DNA of 64,000 bases from Roseomonas populi (GTDB lineage Bacteria > Pseudomonadota > Alphaproteobacteria > Acetobacterales > Acetobacteraceae). The position numbers and the translations under genes were made by a program. The notes below the pieces were generated by a model that saw only the letters and a program-made list of their open reading frames with translations, ran no database searches and was not told the origin of the DNA. The stretch's first letter is position 1; every line of letters starts with the position of its first letter. Shown here in pieces: positions 34,684-43,203 of the stretch. The stretch spans positions 1 through 64,000 of the forward strand of contig NZ_JANJOU010000007.1 in NCBI RefSeq assembly GCF_024594815.1, read 5' to 3'.

Positions 34684-34769
34684 CGACCGAAGAGCGGCAT
34701 GGGGATTGCAGGTCCGTAACGTGACGCGGCGCCCCGCCCCGGAGCGCCAGCCGTGACGAAGGACCGCCC

Positions 34770-35744
34770 ATGATCCGTCGCCGCTCCCTCCTGGCCGCTG
34801 GCGCGGCCAGCCTTGCGCTGCCCGCCATCGCCCAGACCCCCTGGAAGCCCCGCCAGCCCATTCGCCTGATCGCCACCTTCCCGCCGGGCGGGCTGGCGGA
34901 CGTGGTGGCGCGGCTGGTGGCGCCCGCGATCGGCGCCAACCTCGGCACCACGGTGGTGGTGGAGAACCGCCCGGGTGCCGGCGGCACGATCGGCGCCGAT
35001 GCCGCGGCCAAGGCGGCGCCGGACGGCACCACGCTCGTCATCAGCCACGCCTCGCCGCACGGCATCGCCGCGGGCGTCTATCCCAGCCTGCCCTACGACC
35101 CTGTCGCCGACTTCACCCATGTCGCCATGCTCTGCGAAACGGCGAACGTGCTGCTGGTGAACAAGGGCTCCGCCACGCCCGACTTGGAGAGCTTCCTGAG
35201 CAAGGCCCGCAAGGACGGGGCGCGCTACGGCTCCTCCGGGATCGGCTCCATCACCCACCTGCTGGGCGAGGTGCTGATGAGGGAGGCGAGCGTGCCGAAG
35301 CTGGACCACGTTCCCTATCGCGGCAGCGCCCCGGCCATGCAGGATCTCTTCGCCGGGCATATCGAGAGCGTCTTCGACCCGCTGACGACGAACGTGGCGA
35401 TGATCAGGGACGGCACGGTGACGGCCCTCGCCGTGTCCTCCTCCGCCCGTGTGCCGGCCACGCCCGACGTGCCGACCTTCGCAGAACTGGGCCTGCCCGC
35501 GCTGACCTGCACGGCCTGGATCGGCGTCTCCGGCCCCAGGGGCCTGCCCGCGCCCGTGGCGGCGGCCGTTGAGGAGGCGGTGCTGGCCGCCGTGGCGCAG
35601 CCGGATATCCGCGCGAAGATGGCCGACCTCGCCTCCTACCCGCCCGAGAAGCCCTTGGTCGGCGCCGCGTACACCGCCATGATCGGGCGGTACGCGGCGA
35701 GCTGGAGCGCGGTGGCGAGAGGGGCGGGGATCACCGCCTCCTGA
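34770..35744 (+). CDS. Tripartite-tricarboxylate-type (Bug/TctC) substrate-binding protein
   Basis: This periplasmic binding protein of 324 residues has a signal peptide (MIRRRSLLAAGAASLALPAIAQ; the RRR could allow Tat export). Bug-family blocks are PIRLIATFPPGGLADVVARL, VVENRPGAGGTIGADAAAKA, and YRGSAPAMQDLFAGHIESVF. Bug proteins bind small carboxylates and amides. No TctA/TctB membrane genes are near, so it is an orphan receptor that may share a membrane unit or act in sensing. The next gene follows after 25 bases. Confidence 0.92.
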   Translation: MIRRRSLLAAGAASLALPAIAQTPWKPRQPIRLIATFPPGGLADVVARLVAPAIGANLGTTVVVENRPGAGGTIGADAAAKAAPDGTTLVISHASPHGIAAGVYPSLPYDPVADFTHVAMLCETANVLLVNKGSATPDLESFLSKARKDGARYGSSGIGSITHLLGEVLMREASVPKLDHVPYRGSAPAMQDLFAGHIESVFDPLTTNVAMIRDGTVTALAVSSSARVPATPDVPTFAELGLPALTCTAWIGVSGPRGLPAPVAAAVEEAVLAAVAQPDIRAKMADLASYPPEKPLVGAAYTAMIGRYAASWSAVARGAGITAS

Positions 35745-35769
35745 GCCACCGGCCCGGTGCCGCGCCGAG

Positions 35770-36405
35770 ATGGTGGACAGGATGCTGACGGTGCCGGAGG
35801 AGGTGGTCCTCCTCAGCCTCGATGACGCGACGGGGCGGCCGCTGGAACTTCCGGCGGCCGCGCTCTCACTTGCGCTGTCGGGCGCGGTGCTGATGGAGTT
35901 GACCCTGCGCGGGCGGCTGGACAGCGATCCGGACCGGCTCTTCGTGGCCGACCCTAACCCCTGCGGCGACGCGCTGCTGGACCCGGTGCTGGCGCGGATC
36001 GCGATGGCGGCGGAGCCGCAGGACAGCCGCTGGTGGATGGGCCAGCTCGCCCCCGGGGCGCCCGCGCTGCGGCAGGCGCTTCTGGACCGGCTGGTGGCCG
36101 GCGGGCTGCTGCAGGTGGAGACGGCACGGAAGTTCTGGATCCTGCCGGATCGGCGCTACCGGAAGGCCGGCGACGCCGCCGCCACGCGCGAGAGGCTCCG
36201 GGCGGTTCTGCTGGCCGGGGAGATTCCGGAGGCGAGGGACTCCCTCATGGCAGGGCTGTGCCGCGCCACGGGCCTGACAGCCCTCCTGCTCTCCGAGGAC
36301 GAGGCCCGGGAGGCCGCCGCGCGGATTGCGGCCGTGGCCGCGCTTGAGGAGATGAGCCGCTCCCTTATCGCCGAGACGCGGGACCGGCTGACGACGGAGC
36401 ACTGA
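35770..36405 (+). CDS. GOLPH3/GPP34-family protein
   Basis: This protein of 211 residues with no signal peptide resembles the Golgi phosphoprotein 3 family: LTVPEEVVLLSLDDATGR, SGAVLMELTLRGRL, CGDALLDPVL, WWMGQL, and RQALLDRLVAGGLL then FWILPDRRY, in the family's order. Eukaryotic members bind PI4P; the Trp and Arg used for that (in the WND...LRGG stretch) are not conserved here (LSGA instead). Bacterial members are best known from actinobacteria and have no settled function. It may associate with the membrane. It sits between a binding protein and an amidase. Confidence 0.75.
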   Translation: MVDRMLTVPEEVVLLSLDDATGRPLELPAAALSLALSGAVLMELTLRGRLDSDPDRLFVADPNPCGDALLDPVLARIAMAAEPQDSRWWMGQLAPGAPALRQALLDRLVAGGLLQVETARKFWILPDRRYRKAGDAAATRERLRAVLLAGEIPEARDSLMAGLCRATGLTALLLSEDEAREAAARIAAVAALEEMSRSLIAETRDRLTTEH

Positions 36406-36471
36406 CCTCGAAGGGGTTCCGCCCGGCGGCGGGCGGGTCCATACCCCGGCCGAACAGGTTCCAGGCATCGC

Positions 36472-37872
36472 ATGACCGCCACCGATCCCGCGCTGATGGA
36501 CGCGGAAACCCTGATCGCCCTCTATGCCCGCCGCGCCCTCAGCCCCGTGGAGGCGCTCAAGGCCGTGATGGAGCGGATCGCCCGCTACAACCCCGCCATC
36601 AACGCCTTCGCGGCCATGAACCCGAACGCGCTGCGCCAGGCTGGGGAGAGTGAGGCGCGCTGGGCGGCTGGGCGTCCCCTGGGGCTCCTGGACGGCGTGC
36701 CCGCCACGGTGAAGGACGTGCTGAACCTGGCGGGCTTCCCCACCCGCCGGGGCAGCCGCACCACCGACCCCCGCCCGCAGGCCGAGGACGCGCCGGCGGT
36801 GCTGGGGCTAAAGGCGGCGGGGGCGGTGATCGTCGGCAAGACCACCACCACGGAGTTCGGCTGGAAGACGCCGGGCGACTGCCCGCTGCACGGCATCACC
36901 CGCAATCCCTGGAACAACCGCCGCACCACGGGCGGCTCCTCTTCCGGTGCGGGGGCGGCGGCCTCGGCGGGGTTCGGGGCGCTGCATGTCGGCACGGATG
37001 CGGGCGGCTCCATCCGCATCCCGGCCGCCTTCTGCGGCGTGGTCGGCTTCAAGCCCAGCTACGGGCGCGTGCCGCAATGGCCGCACGGCGCCTTCTCCGC
37101 CGTGTCCTGCGCGGGGCCGATGGCGCGCACGGTGCGGGATGCCGCACTGCTGCTGAACGCGATCGGGCGGGCGGATGCGCGCGACCCGCTCTGCCTGCCC
37201 GACGAGCCGCGGGAGTGGCGCGCGGGGATCGAGGACGGGGTACGGGGGATGCGGATCGCGCTCGTCCGCCGCTGGGGCTTTGAGCCGCTGCTGGACGCGG
37301 ATGGCGATGCCGCCCTGCAGCGCGCCGCCGAGACGCTGCGGGCCGAGGGCGCGCTGGTGGAGGAGGCCGATCCCGGCCTGCCCGACACGCGCCACGCCTT
37401 CGGCCGCGTCTGGGGCGTGGCGCTGGCGCGGCTCGTCGCCACCGTGCCCGAGGCGCAGCGGGGCGAGCTGGATGCCGGGCTGGACGAGGTGGCCCGGCGC
37501 GAGGGCGGGCTGCCCGCCACCGAGTTCCTGTTCGCCGACGCCATGCGGGTTGAGGCGGCGCACCGCATGGCGCTGTTCCACCTGAAGTACGACCTGGTGC
37601 TGACGGCGGCGACCCCGACCGCCGCCTTCGCCGCCGACCAGCCCACGCTGAAGCCCACCGAGGCGCTGTGGCGGGACTGGGCGCCCTGGACCTTCGCCCA
37701 GAACCTGACGCGCCAGCCCGCCATCGCCGTGACCACGGGGCTGGACGACCACGGGATGCCGCGCGCCGTGCAGATCGTGGCCGCGCAGGGCCGGGACGAC
37801 CTGTGCCTGCGCGGCGCACGGGCGCTGGAGCGGGCGCTGGAGATGCCGGAGATCGATCCGCTGGCCGCCTGA
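36472..37872 (+). CDS. Amidase (amidase-signature family)
   Basis: This cytosolic hydrolase of 466 residues has the Ser-cisSer-Lys triad: K81 in PATVKDVLN, the cis-Ser in TTGGSSSGAGA (about S156/157) and the nucleophile S180 in GTDAGGSIRIPA. The family includes GatA and many amidases of broad range. The absence of gatC/gatB and the neighbouring Bug receptors point to a catabolic amidase. The specific substrate is not evident. The next gene follows after 57 bases. Confidence 0.92.
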   Translation: MTATDPALMDAETLIALYARRALSPVEALKAVMERIARYNPAINAFAAMNPNALRQAGESEARWAAGRPLGLLDGVPATVKDVLNLAGFPTRRGSRTTDPRPQAEDAPAVLGLKAAGAVIVGKTTTTEFGWKTPGDCPLHGITRNPWNNRRTTGGSSSGAGAAASAGFGALHVGTDAGGSIRIPAAFCGVVGFKPSYGRVPQWPHGAFSAVSCAGPMARTVRDAALLLNAIGRADARDPLCLPDEPREWRAGIEDGVRGMRIALVRRWGFEPLLDADGDAALQRAAETLRAEGALVEEADPGLPDTRHAFGRVWGVALARLVATVPEAQRGELDAGLDEVARREGGLPATEFLFADAMRVEAAHRMALFHLKYDLVLTAATPTAAFAADQPTLKPTEALWRDWAPWTFAQNLTRQPAIAVTTGLDDHGMPRAVQIVAAQGRDDLCLRGARALERALEMPEIDPLAA

Positions 37873-37929
37873 GCCTTGCGCCTCTCAAGCGCCGGGTTCA
37901 TCCCAACCCCTCAGCCATGGAGTGAGACG

Positions 37930-39117
37930 ATGAGCGCCACCACCGAAGCCCGCGTGCTGGAATGGCTGGCCGGCCGGCAGGACGAGATGCTGGCGGCGCT
38001 GGAGGCCATGGTGAACACCGATGGCGGCTCCTACGACAAGGCCGGGGTGGACGCGGTGGGCGGCCAGGTGCGCGCCTTCTTCGCTGCCCACGGAATCCCC
38101 GTAGAGACGATGCCGCAGTCCCGCTTCGGGGACTGCCTGCGCGCCACGCTGGACGCGGACGGTGCCGAAGCGAACGAGGGCAATGCCCGCCGCAACATCG
38201 TGCTGATGGGCCACCGCGACACGGTCTTTCCCAAGGGCGAGCCGGAGCGCCGCCCCTTTCGGGTGGAGAACGGCATCGCCACCGGCCCCGGCGTGGCCGA
38301 CATGAAGGCGGGGCTGGTGATGAACATGTTCGTCATGGCCGCCTTCAAGGCCGTGGGCGGCGCGCCCGGCCCAATGGTGGCGCTGTTCACGGGTGACGAG
38401 GAGATCGGATCGCCCGAGGGCCGCCCGGTGATCGAGGCGGAGGCCCGCCGCGCCCGCGTGGTGTTCAACTCCGAGCCCGGCCGCGCCAATGGCGGGGTGG
38501 TCACGGGCCGCAAGGGCGGCGTCTTCATGGCCGTGGAGATCGAGGGCCGCGCCGCCCATTCCGGCGGCAACTTCGAGCAGGGCATCAGCGCCATCGGCGA
38601 GCTGGCGGAGAAGGTGCGCGCCATCCACGCGCTGACGGACCTCAAGCGCGGCATCACGCTGAACGTGGGCCTGATCAGTGGCGGGCAGAGCGTGAACACC
38701 GTGGCCCCGCACGCGCAACTGCAGATCGACCTGCGCTACGTGGAGCCCGGCGACCGCGACGAGATCATGGGGCGTATCCACGAGATCGTGGCGAAGTCCT
38801 TCGTGCCGGGCACCCGGGCCGAGATGACCATTCGCGGCGAGTTCCTGCCGCTGACCCAGACCCCCGCCGCCGCGCGGGTCTTCGAGATGTACCGAGAGGC
38901 GGCCTCGGAAGCGGGGCTGAGCATCACCGAAGACTTTTCCGGCGGCTGCGCCGACAGCGGCTTCACCGCGGCGATGGGCGCGCCCACCCTCTGCGCCGTT
39001 GGGCCGGTGGGCGGGAAGGCGCACTCCCCGGAGGAGTACCTGGAGGTGGCGAGCATGGTGCCGCGTGCCCAGGCCCTGGCGCGGGCCATCCTGCGGCTGG
39101 ACCGGGCGGGGCTGTAG
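37930..39117 (+). CDS. M20-family metallopeptidase (carboxypeptidase G2-like)
   Basis: This protein of about 395 residues shows zinc-site motifs in order: MGHRDTVFPKG (His, Asp), GPGVADMKAG (bridging Asp), TGDEEIGSPEG (catalytic Glu and ligand Glu), NSEPGRANGG and a C-terminal GKAHSPEEY His. The dimerisation domain is inserted between (RAAHSGGNFEQGISAI). Relatives cleave C-terminal glutamate or other N-acyl amino acids. There is no signal peptide. The ATG has GGAGTGAG ahead; an earlier in-frame ATG adds a stretch without similarity. It probably forms one unit with the amidase. Confidence 0.9.
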   Translation: MSATTEARVLEWLAGRQDEMLAALEAMVNTDGGSYDKAGVDAVGGQVRAFFAAHGIPVETMPQSRFGDCLRATLDADGAEANEGNARRNIVLMGHRDTVFPKGEPERRPFRVENGIATGPGVADMKAGLVMNMFVMAAFKAVGGAPGPMVALFTGDEEIGSPEGRPVIEAEARRARVVFNSEPGRANGGVVTGRKGGVFMAVEIEGRAAHSGGNFEQGISAIGELAEKVRAIHALTDLKRGITLNVGLISGGQSVNTVAPHAQLQIDLRYVEPGDRDEIMGRIHEIVAKSFVPGTRAEMTIRGEFLPLTQTPAAARVFEMYREAASEAGLSITEDFSGGCADSGFTAAMGAPTLCAVGPVGGKAHSPEEYLEVASMVPRAQALARAILRLDRAGL

Positions 39118-39199
39118 TCGCATTCCGACCGCACCGGGACACATTCCCGCAACGCGCCCCGGCGAGAAGCGCGGCCCCTTTGCCGGATCCGCCACCCGC

Positions 39200-39499
39200 A
39201 TGACTCGAACCAGGCGCCACGCCATGGCCCTGCCCATCCTGGCCCTGGCGGCGCTCGGGCCCGCGCCCGGCCCTGCCTGCGCCGCCGCCGGTGCCCCCAT
39301 GGCGCAGGAACGGCCGGACCCGCCGCGCCGGAGCTGCGCGGGCGGGCGGGAGACGGTAGCCTTCGGACGGCTGCTGATCCACTACGGGCTGCAGACGCTG
39401 CAGTACGGGATCGGTATCGTCCTCGTCTTCCTCGGGCTGGTGGTGACGGCGCTGGGCTACATGCTGCTGCTCATCGAGCTGATCCTCTGCTGGAGCTGA
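39200..39499 (+). CDS. Small membrane protein of unknown function
   Basis: This small protein of about 99 residues has an N-terminal hydrophobic segment resembling a signal peptide (MALPILALAALGPAPGPACA) and a second, long hydrophobic helix in the C-terminal third (GIGIVLVFLGLVVTALGYML), ending CWS. A start at the internal ATG 39224 would place the signal sequence at the N-terminus. It lies between the peptidase and diaminopropionate ammonia-lyase genes, with four bases to the next GTG, so it is probably translated. No family is recognised. Confidence 0.6.
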   Translation: MTRTRRHAMALPILALAALGPAPGPACAAAGAPMAQERPDPPRRSCAGGRETVAFGRLLIHYGLQTLQYGIGIVLVFLGLVVTALGYMLLLIELILCWS

Positions 39500-39503
39500 G
39501 GCC

Positions 39504-40694
39504 GTGCACTCCTTCCGCTTGTTCCCGAATCCACGCCATGGCGTGCCAGGCGTCGTCGTGCTGCCGGAAGGCGGCTGGCGGCGGGCGCGGGCGGCCATCA
39601 CCACCTGGCCGGGATACGCGCCCACACCTCTGCGCGCGCTGAAGGAGGTGGCGGAGGCGCTGGGGCTGGAATCCGTCTGGCTGAAGGATGAATCCACGCG
39701 CTTCGGCCTCGGCTCCTTCAAGGCGCTGGGCGGCGCCTACGCGGTGGCGGGCGTGCTGGCGCGGGAACTCGCGCGGATGGGCTTGGCGAACGCCGCCACG
39801 GCCGCCGACCTGGAATCCGGCCGCTACGCCGGGGCGGCCTCCGGAATTACCGTGACCTGCGCGACGGACGGCAACCATGGCCGCAGCGTGGCCTGGGGCG
39901 CGCGGCGCTTCGGCGCGCGCTGCGTGATCTTCGTCCACCCCGGCGTCACGCCCGGCCGTCGCGCGGCCATGGAGGCCTTCGGCGCCGAAGTGCGGGAGGT
40001 GCCGGGCAACTACGACGACAGCGTACGCGCCGCCGAGGCCATGGCGCAGGAGAATGGCTGGCACGTCGTCTCCGACACCTCCTGGCCCGGCTATACGGAA
40101 GTGCCGCGGGAGGTGATGCAGGGCTATCGCCTGATGGCGGAGGAGGCGCTGGACTCCATGCCCGCGCCGCCCACCCATGTCTTCATCCAGGGTGGGGTAG
40201 GGGGCGTTGCCGCCGCCGTCTCGGTCGCGCTGCGAGCCCGACGCGCGGGGGCGCGGCTGGTGGTGGTGGAGCCGGAGCGGGCCGCCTGCCTCCTCGCCAG
40301 CGCCGAGGCCGGGTTGCCGACAGCCGTCACCGGCGACCTGGACACGATCATGGCCGGGCTGGCCTGCGGCGAGCCGAGCCTCCTGGCCTGGCAGGAGCTG
40401 GAGCGGGCCGCCTTCGCCTTCATGTCCATCCCGGACGGGGCCGCGCTCGCCGCCATGCGCCACCTGGCCTGGCGGGAGGAGCCGGTAGTGGCCGGGGAGA
40501 GCGGGGTGGCGGGGCTCGCAGCCCTCGCGCTCGCCGGCCAGGACGCGGCTGCGCGGGAGGTGCTCGAGTTACGGAATGATTCACGCGTGCTGCTCTTCAG
40601 CACGGAAGGATCGACGGACGAGGACCTGTATAAGTCAGTCATTCATCGGGATGCGGTTGACAGGAAAGGCGGGTCTCCCCTTTTGGGGGGCTGA
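39504..40694 (+). CDS. dpaL: Diaminopropionate ammonia-lyase
   Basis: This PLP enzyme of 396 residues converts 2,3-diaminopropionate to pyruvate and ammonia. The PLP lysine is K73 in GLGSFKALGGAYAV, followed by TCATDGNHGRSVAWGAR (phosphate and substrate loop), YTEVPREVMQGYRLM and IQGGVGGVAAAV. Length and motifs match YgeX/DpaL rather than threonine dehydratase. The start is GTG. It completes a short run of hydrolases (amidase, M20) that could release diaminopropionate or a relative from an amide. A Bug-type receptor gene follows after 33 bases. Confidence 0.92.
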   Translation: MHSFRLFPNPRHGVPGVVVLPEGGWRRARAAITTWPGYAPTPLRALKEVAEALGLESVWLKDESTRFGLGSFKALGGAYAVAGVLARELARMGLANAATAADLESGRYAGAASGITVTCATDGNHGRSVAWGARRFGARCVIFVHPGVTPGRRAAMEAFGAEVREVPGNYDDSVRAAEAMAQENGWHVVSDTSWPGYTEVPREVMQGYRLMAEEALDSMPAPPTHVFIQGGVGGVAAAVSVALRARRAGARLVVVEPERAACLLASAEAGLPTAVTGDLDTIMAGLACGEPSLLAWQELERAAFAFMSIPDGAALAAMRHLAWREEPVVAGESGVAGLAALALAGQDAAAREVLELRNDSRVLLFSTEGSTDEDLYKSVIHRDAVDRKGGSPLLGG

Positions 40695-40727
40695 AGCATT
40701 GCATCCAGTTCAGGAAGGACGCCCCGC

Positions 40728-41717
40728 ATGATTCAGCGCCGCCACCTCATGGCCGGGGCAGCCGGCCTCGCTACCGCGCCGCTCGCCGCGCCGTCCGTCC
40801 ATGCCCAAGGCACGGGATGGCCCAGCGCCCCGGTCCGGCTGGTGGTTCCCTTCGCCGCGGGCGGCCCCACGGACATTCCCGCGCGCCTGCTTGCAGACGA
40901 GCTGTCCAAGATGCTGCCCCAGCGCGTAATCGTGGAAAACCGCACGGGCGCCGGCGTCGTCGTCGGCTCCGACGTGGTGGCGAAGGCGCCAAAGGACGGG
41001 CAGACGCTGCTCTACACCACCATCGCGCACTCCACCCTGCGCTCCATCTTCCCGAAGCTGCCCTTCGACCCGGTGGCGGACTTCACCCCGGTGGCGCTGA
41101 CGGGCGTGATCCCGATGATCGTGGTGGTGAACAAGGACCTGTCGGTGAACAACCTGCAGGACTTCGTGAACCTGCTGAAGGCGAATCCCGGCAAGTACGA
41201 CTACGGCTCCACCGGCAACGGCGCCGCGCTGCACCTGGCGAGCGAGCTATTCCTGCGCCAGGCGGGCGGGCTGCGCGTGAACCACGTGCCCTATCGCGGT
41301 GAGGCGGCGGCCATGCCGGACCTGCTGAACGGCACCATCGCCATGATGATCAGCATCGCGAACTTCGCGCTGCCCTTCGTGTCGCGCGGCGAGGTGAAGG
41401 GGCTGGCCGTCACCTCCGCCCAGCGCATCCCGCAGCTGCCGGACTTGCCCACGGTGCAGGAGGCGGGCGTGCCGGGCTACGAGGCCTATACCTGGCACAT
41501 GGTCATGGCGCCCTCCGGTACGCCGGAGCCGCTGGTGACGCAGATCAACGAGGTGGTGAACAAAGTGATGGCGATGGAGAGCGTGAAGCAGCGCCTCTCC
41601 GACCTCACGCTGACCACCCGCTCCGACACCACGCCGGCGACGGCCAAGAAGTGGCTGGACGACGAGATCGCGAAGTGGGAGCCGATCATCAAGGCCGCCG
41701 GCATCAAGGCGGATTGA
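40728..41717 (+). CDS. Tripartite-tricarboxylate-type (Bug/TctC) substrate-binding protein
   Basis: This periplasmic receptor of 329 residues has a signal peptide (MIQRRHLMAGAAGLATAPLAAPSVHAQ-like, in two parts). Bug blocks are VRLVVPFAAGGPTDIPARL, VIVENRTGAGVVVGSD and YRGEAAAMPDLLNGTIAMMI. It is the second Bug protein in 6 kb, only moderately similar to the one at 34770. It follows dpaL by 33 bases and ends at a strong hairpin, so the amidase-to-receptor stretch may be one transcript. No cognate membrane subunits are seen. Confidence 0.92.
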   Translation: MIQRRHLMAGAAGLATAPLAAPSVHAQGTGWPSAPVRLVVPFAAGGPTDIPARLLADELSKMLPQRVIVENRTGAGVVVGSDVVAKAPKDGQTLLYTTIAHSTLRSIFPKLPFDPVADFTPVALTGVIPMIVVVNKDLSVNNLQDFVNLLKANPGKYDYGSTGNGAALHLASELFLRQAGGLRVNHVPYRGEAAAMPDLLNGTIAMMISIANFALPFVSRGEVKGLAVTSAQRIPQLPDLPTVQEAGVPGYEAYTWHMVMAPSGTPEPLVTQINEVVNKVMAMESVKQRLSDLTLTTRSDTTPATAKKWLDDEIAKWEPIIKAAGIKAD

Positions 41718-41723
41718 ACGAGG

Positions 41724-41752
41724 CGGGGCGGGGGGCGATGCCTCCCGCCCCG
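41724..41752. terminator. Terminator between convergent genes
   Basis: CGGGGCGGG and CCCGCCCCG pair over nine bases around an eleven-base loop; TTCGCTTTC follows on the plus strand. It sits seven bases after the plus-strand stop and eight bases before the minus-strand stop, so it can serve both. Confidence 0.65.
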
Positions 41753-41759
41753 TTCGCTT

Positions 41760-43190
41760 TCACACGCCCTGGCCCATCGCCTTGATCGGTGGCGCCAGAT
41801 CCTTCGGCAGCGGGCTCTCATAGGGCTTCCCGCCCGTCCGCTCCTTGAACTCCGCCTTCGCCTTCTCGACCAGCGATGGGTCGCGGATCGCGTCGACCGC
41901 CGTGCCCGCCATCACCTTCGCCACGTGCACCACGCCCTTGTGCGCATGGGGCGACTTGCCCTGGGCCGTGAGCTGCCAGGAGTGGAAGGGCGTGCCGATG
42001 GCGCAGGTGGCGCCGCGCGCCTGCACCGTGGGCACGGCCCAGGAGACGTCGCCCACATCGGTGGAGCCGACGCCGCCGCCATCGCCCTTGCTCTCCAGCG
42101 GCACGACGATGTCGCAGAGCACCTTGCCTGGCTCCACCTTCAGCCCGTGGCGGCGATGGGCGTTCTGGATGTCCTGCTCCGTCAGCGTCGCCTGGATCTG
42201 GGCGGCGTACTCCCGGTCCTTGTCGTCGAACTGCGGCGGGCCGAGGCGCTGGAAGTTGTCGTACATCGCCTTCTCCAGCGGCGTGTTGCCGAGAAGGTTG
42301 GAGACGGCGGAGACCACGCTCGTCTCCACCCGCGTCTCCGTCATCAGCGCCGCGCCGTCCGCAATCTTGCGGACACGGCCCACCAGCATGTTCAGCTCCG
42401 GCAGATCGCGCGCGCGGATGAGGTAGCGGACCTTGGCGCGGGACTGCACGACGTTCGGCGCGATGCCGCCGCCGTCCAGCATGGCGTAATGAATGCGCGC
42501 GTGGTCCGGCATGTGCTCGCGCATATAGTTCACGCCGACATTCATCAGCTCCACGGCATCCAGCGCGGAGCGGCCCAGCTCCGGCGCGGCGGCGGCGTGG
42601 CTGGACTTGCCGTGGAAGGTGAAGTCGATGCGCGTGTTGGCGAGTGAGACGGGGTCGTTCACGCCGGAGAAGGAGGCGGGGTGCCAGGAGATGGCGATGT
42701 CCACGTCGTCGAACACGCCGTCCCGCGCCATGAAGCCCTTGGCCGCGCCGCCTTCCTCGGCCGGGCAGCCGTAGTAGCGCACGCGGCCCGGAATGTTGTT
42801 CTCCTTCAACCAGTCCTTCACCGCGGCGGCGGCGAGAAGGGATGCGGCGCCCAGAAGGTTGTGGCCGCAGCCATGCCCGGGGCCGTTCGCCACCACCTCC
42901 TTGTGCTCGGCGATCCCCGCCTCCTGGGAGAGGTTGGGCAAGGCATCGTACTCGCCGAGGATGGCGATCACCGGCCCGCCCTCGCCCCACTCGCCCATCA
43001 CGGCGGTCGGGATGCCGGCCAGGTCGCGCGTGATGCGCGCGCCCTCCTTCTCCAGCATGGCGACGTGTTCGGCGACCGAGCGCGTCTCGGTATAGGCGAT
43101 CTCCGGCATGTCCCAGACGCGGTCGGAGAAGGCCGCGTAGTCCTCCTTCCGCTCGTCCACGGCGCGCCAGACGAATTCGTCGTTCCTCAT
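41760..43190 (-). CDS. M20-family amidohydrolase (AbgB/p-aminobenzoyl-glutamate-hydrolase-like)
   Basis: This protein of about 476 residues has metal-site motifs of the M20D clade: GPGHGCGHNLLG, PAEEGGAAKGFM, WHPASFSGV, the dimer-domain GKSSHAAAAPELGRSALDAV and a late HKGVVHVAKVMAG. AbgB hydrolyses p-aminobenzoyl-glutamate; similar proteins act on N-acyl amino acids or indole-acetyl conjugates. The start follows GGAGAGGGG; a longer frame overlaps the next gene. No AbgA partner is present. It is the second gene after a branched-chain-type receptor on the same strand. Confidence 0.88.
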   Translation of the reverse strand: MRNDEFVWRAVDERKEDYAAFSDRVWDMPEIAYTETRSVAEHVAMLEKEGARITRDLAGIPTAVMGEWGEGGPVIAILGEYDALPNLSQEAGIAEHKEVVANGPGHGCGHNLLGAASLLAAAAVKDWLKENNIPGRVRYYGCPAEEGGAAKGFMARDGVFDDVDIAISWHPASFSGVNDPVSLANTRIDFTFHGKSSHAAAAPELGRSALDAVELMNVGVNYMREHMPDHARIHYAMLDGGGIAPNVVQSRAKVRYLIRARDLPELNMLVGRVRKIADGAALMTETRVETSVVSAVSNLLGNTPLEKAMYDNFQRLGPPQFDDKDREYAAQIQATLTEQDIQNAHRRHGLKVEPGKVLCDIVVPLESKGDGGGVGSTDVGDVSWAVPTVQARGATCAIGTPFHSWQLTAQGKSPHAHKGVVHVAKVMAGTAVDAIRDPSLVEKAKAEFKERTGGKPYESPLPKDLAPPIKAMGQGV

Positions 43191-43203
43191 GGACCCCTCT
43201 CCT

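Noticed and set aside
36411-36471. Copy of the 13856-13925 palindrome before the amidase gene
   Set aside because: GGGGTTCCGCCCGGCGG resembles one arm only in part, and no matching second arm was found.
40677-40688. CCCC-TTTT-GGGG hairpin as a terminator of dpaL
   Set aside because: It lies inside the last codons of the gene and has only four base pairs.
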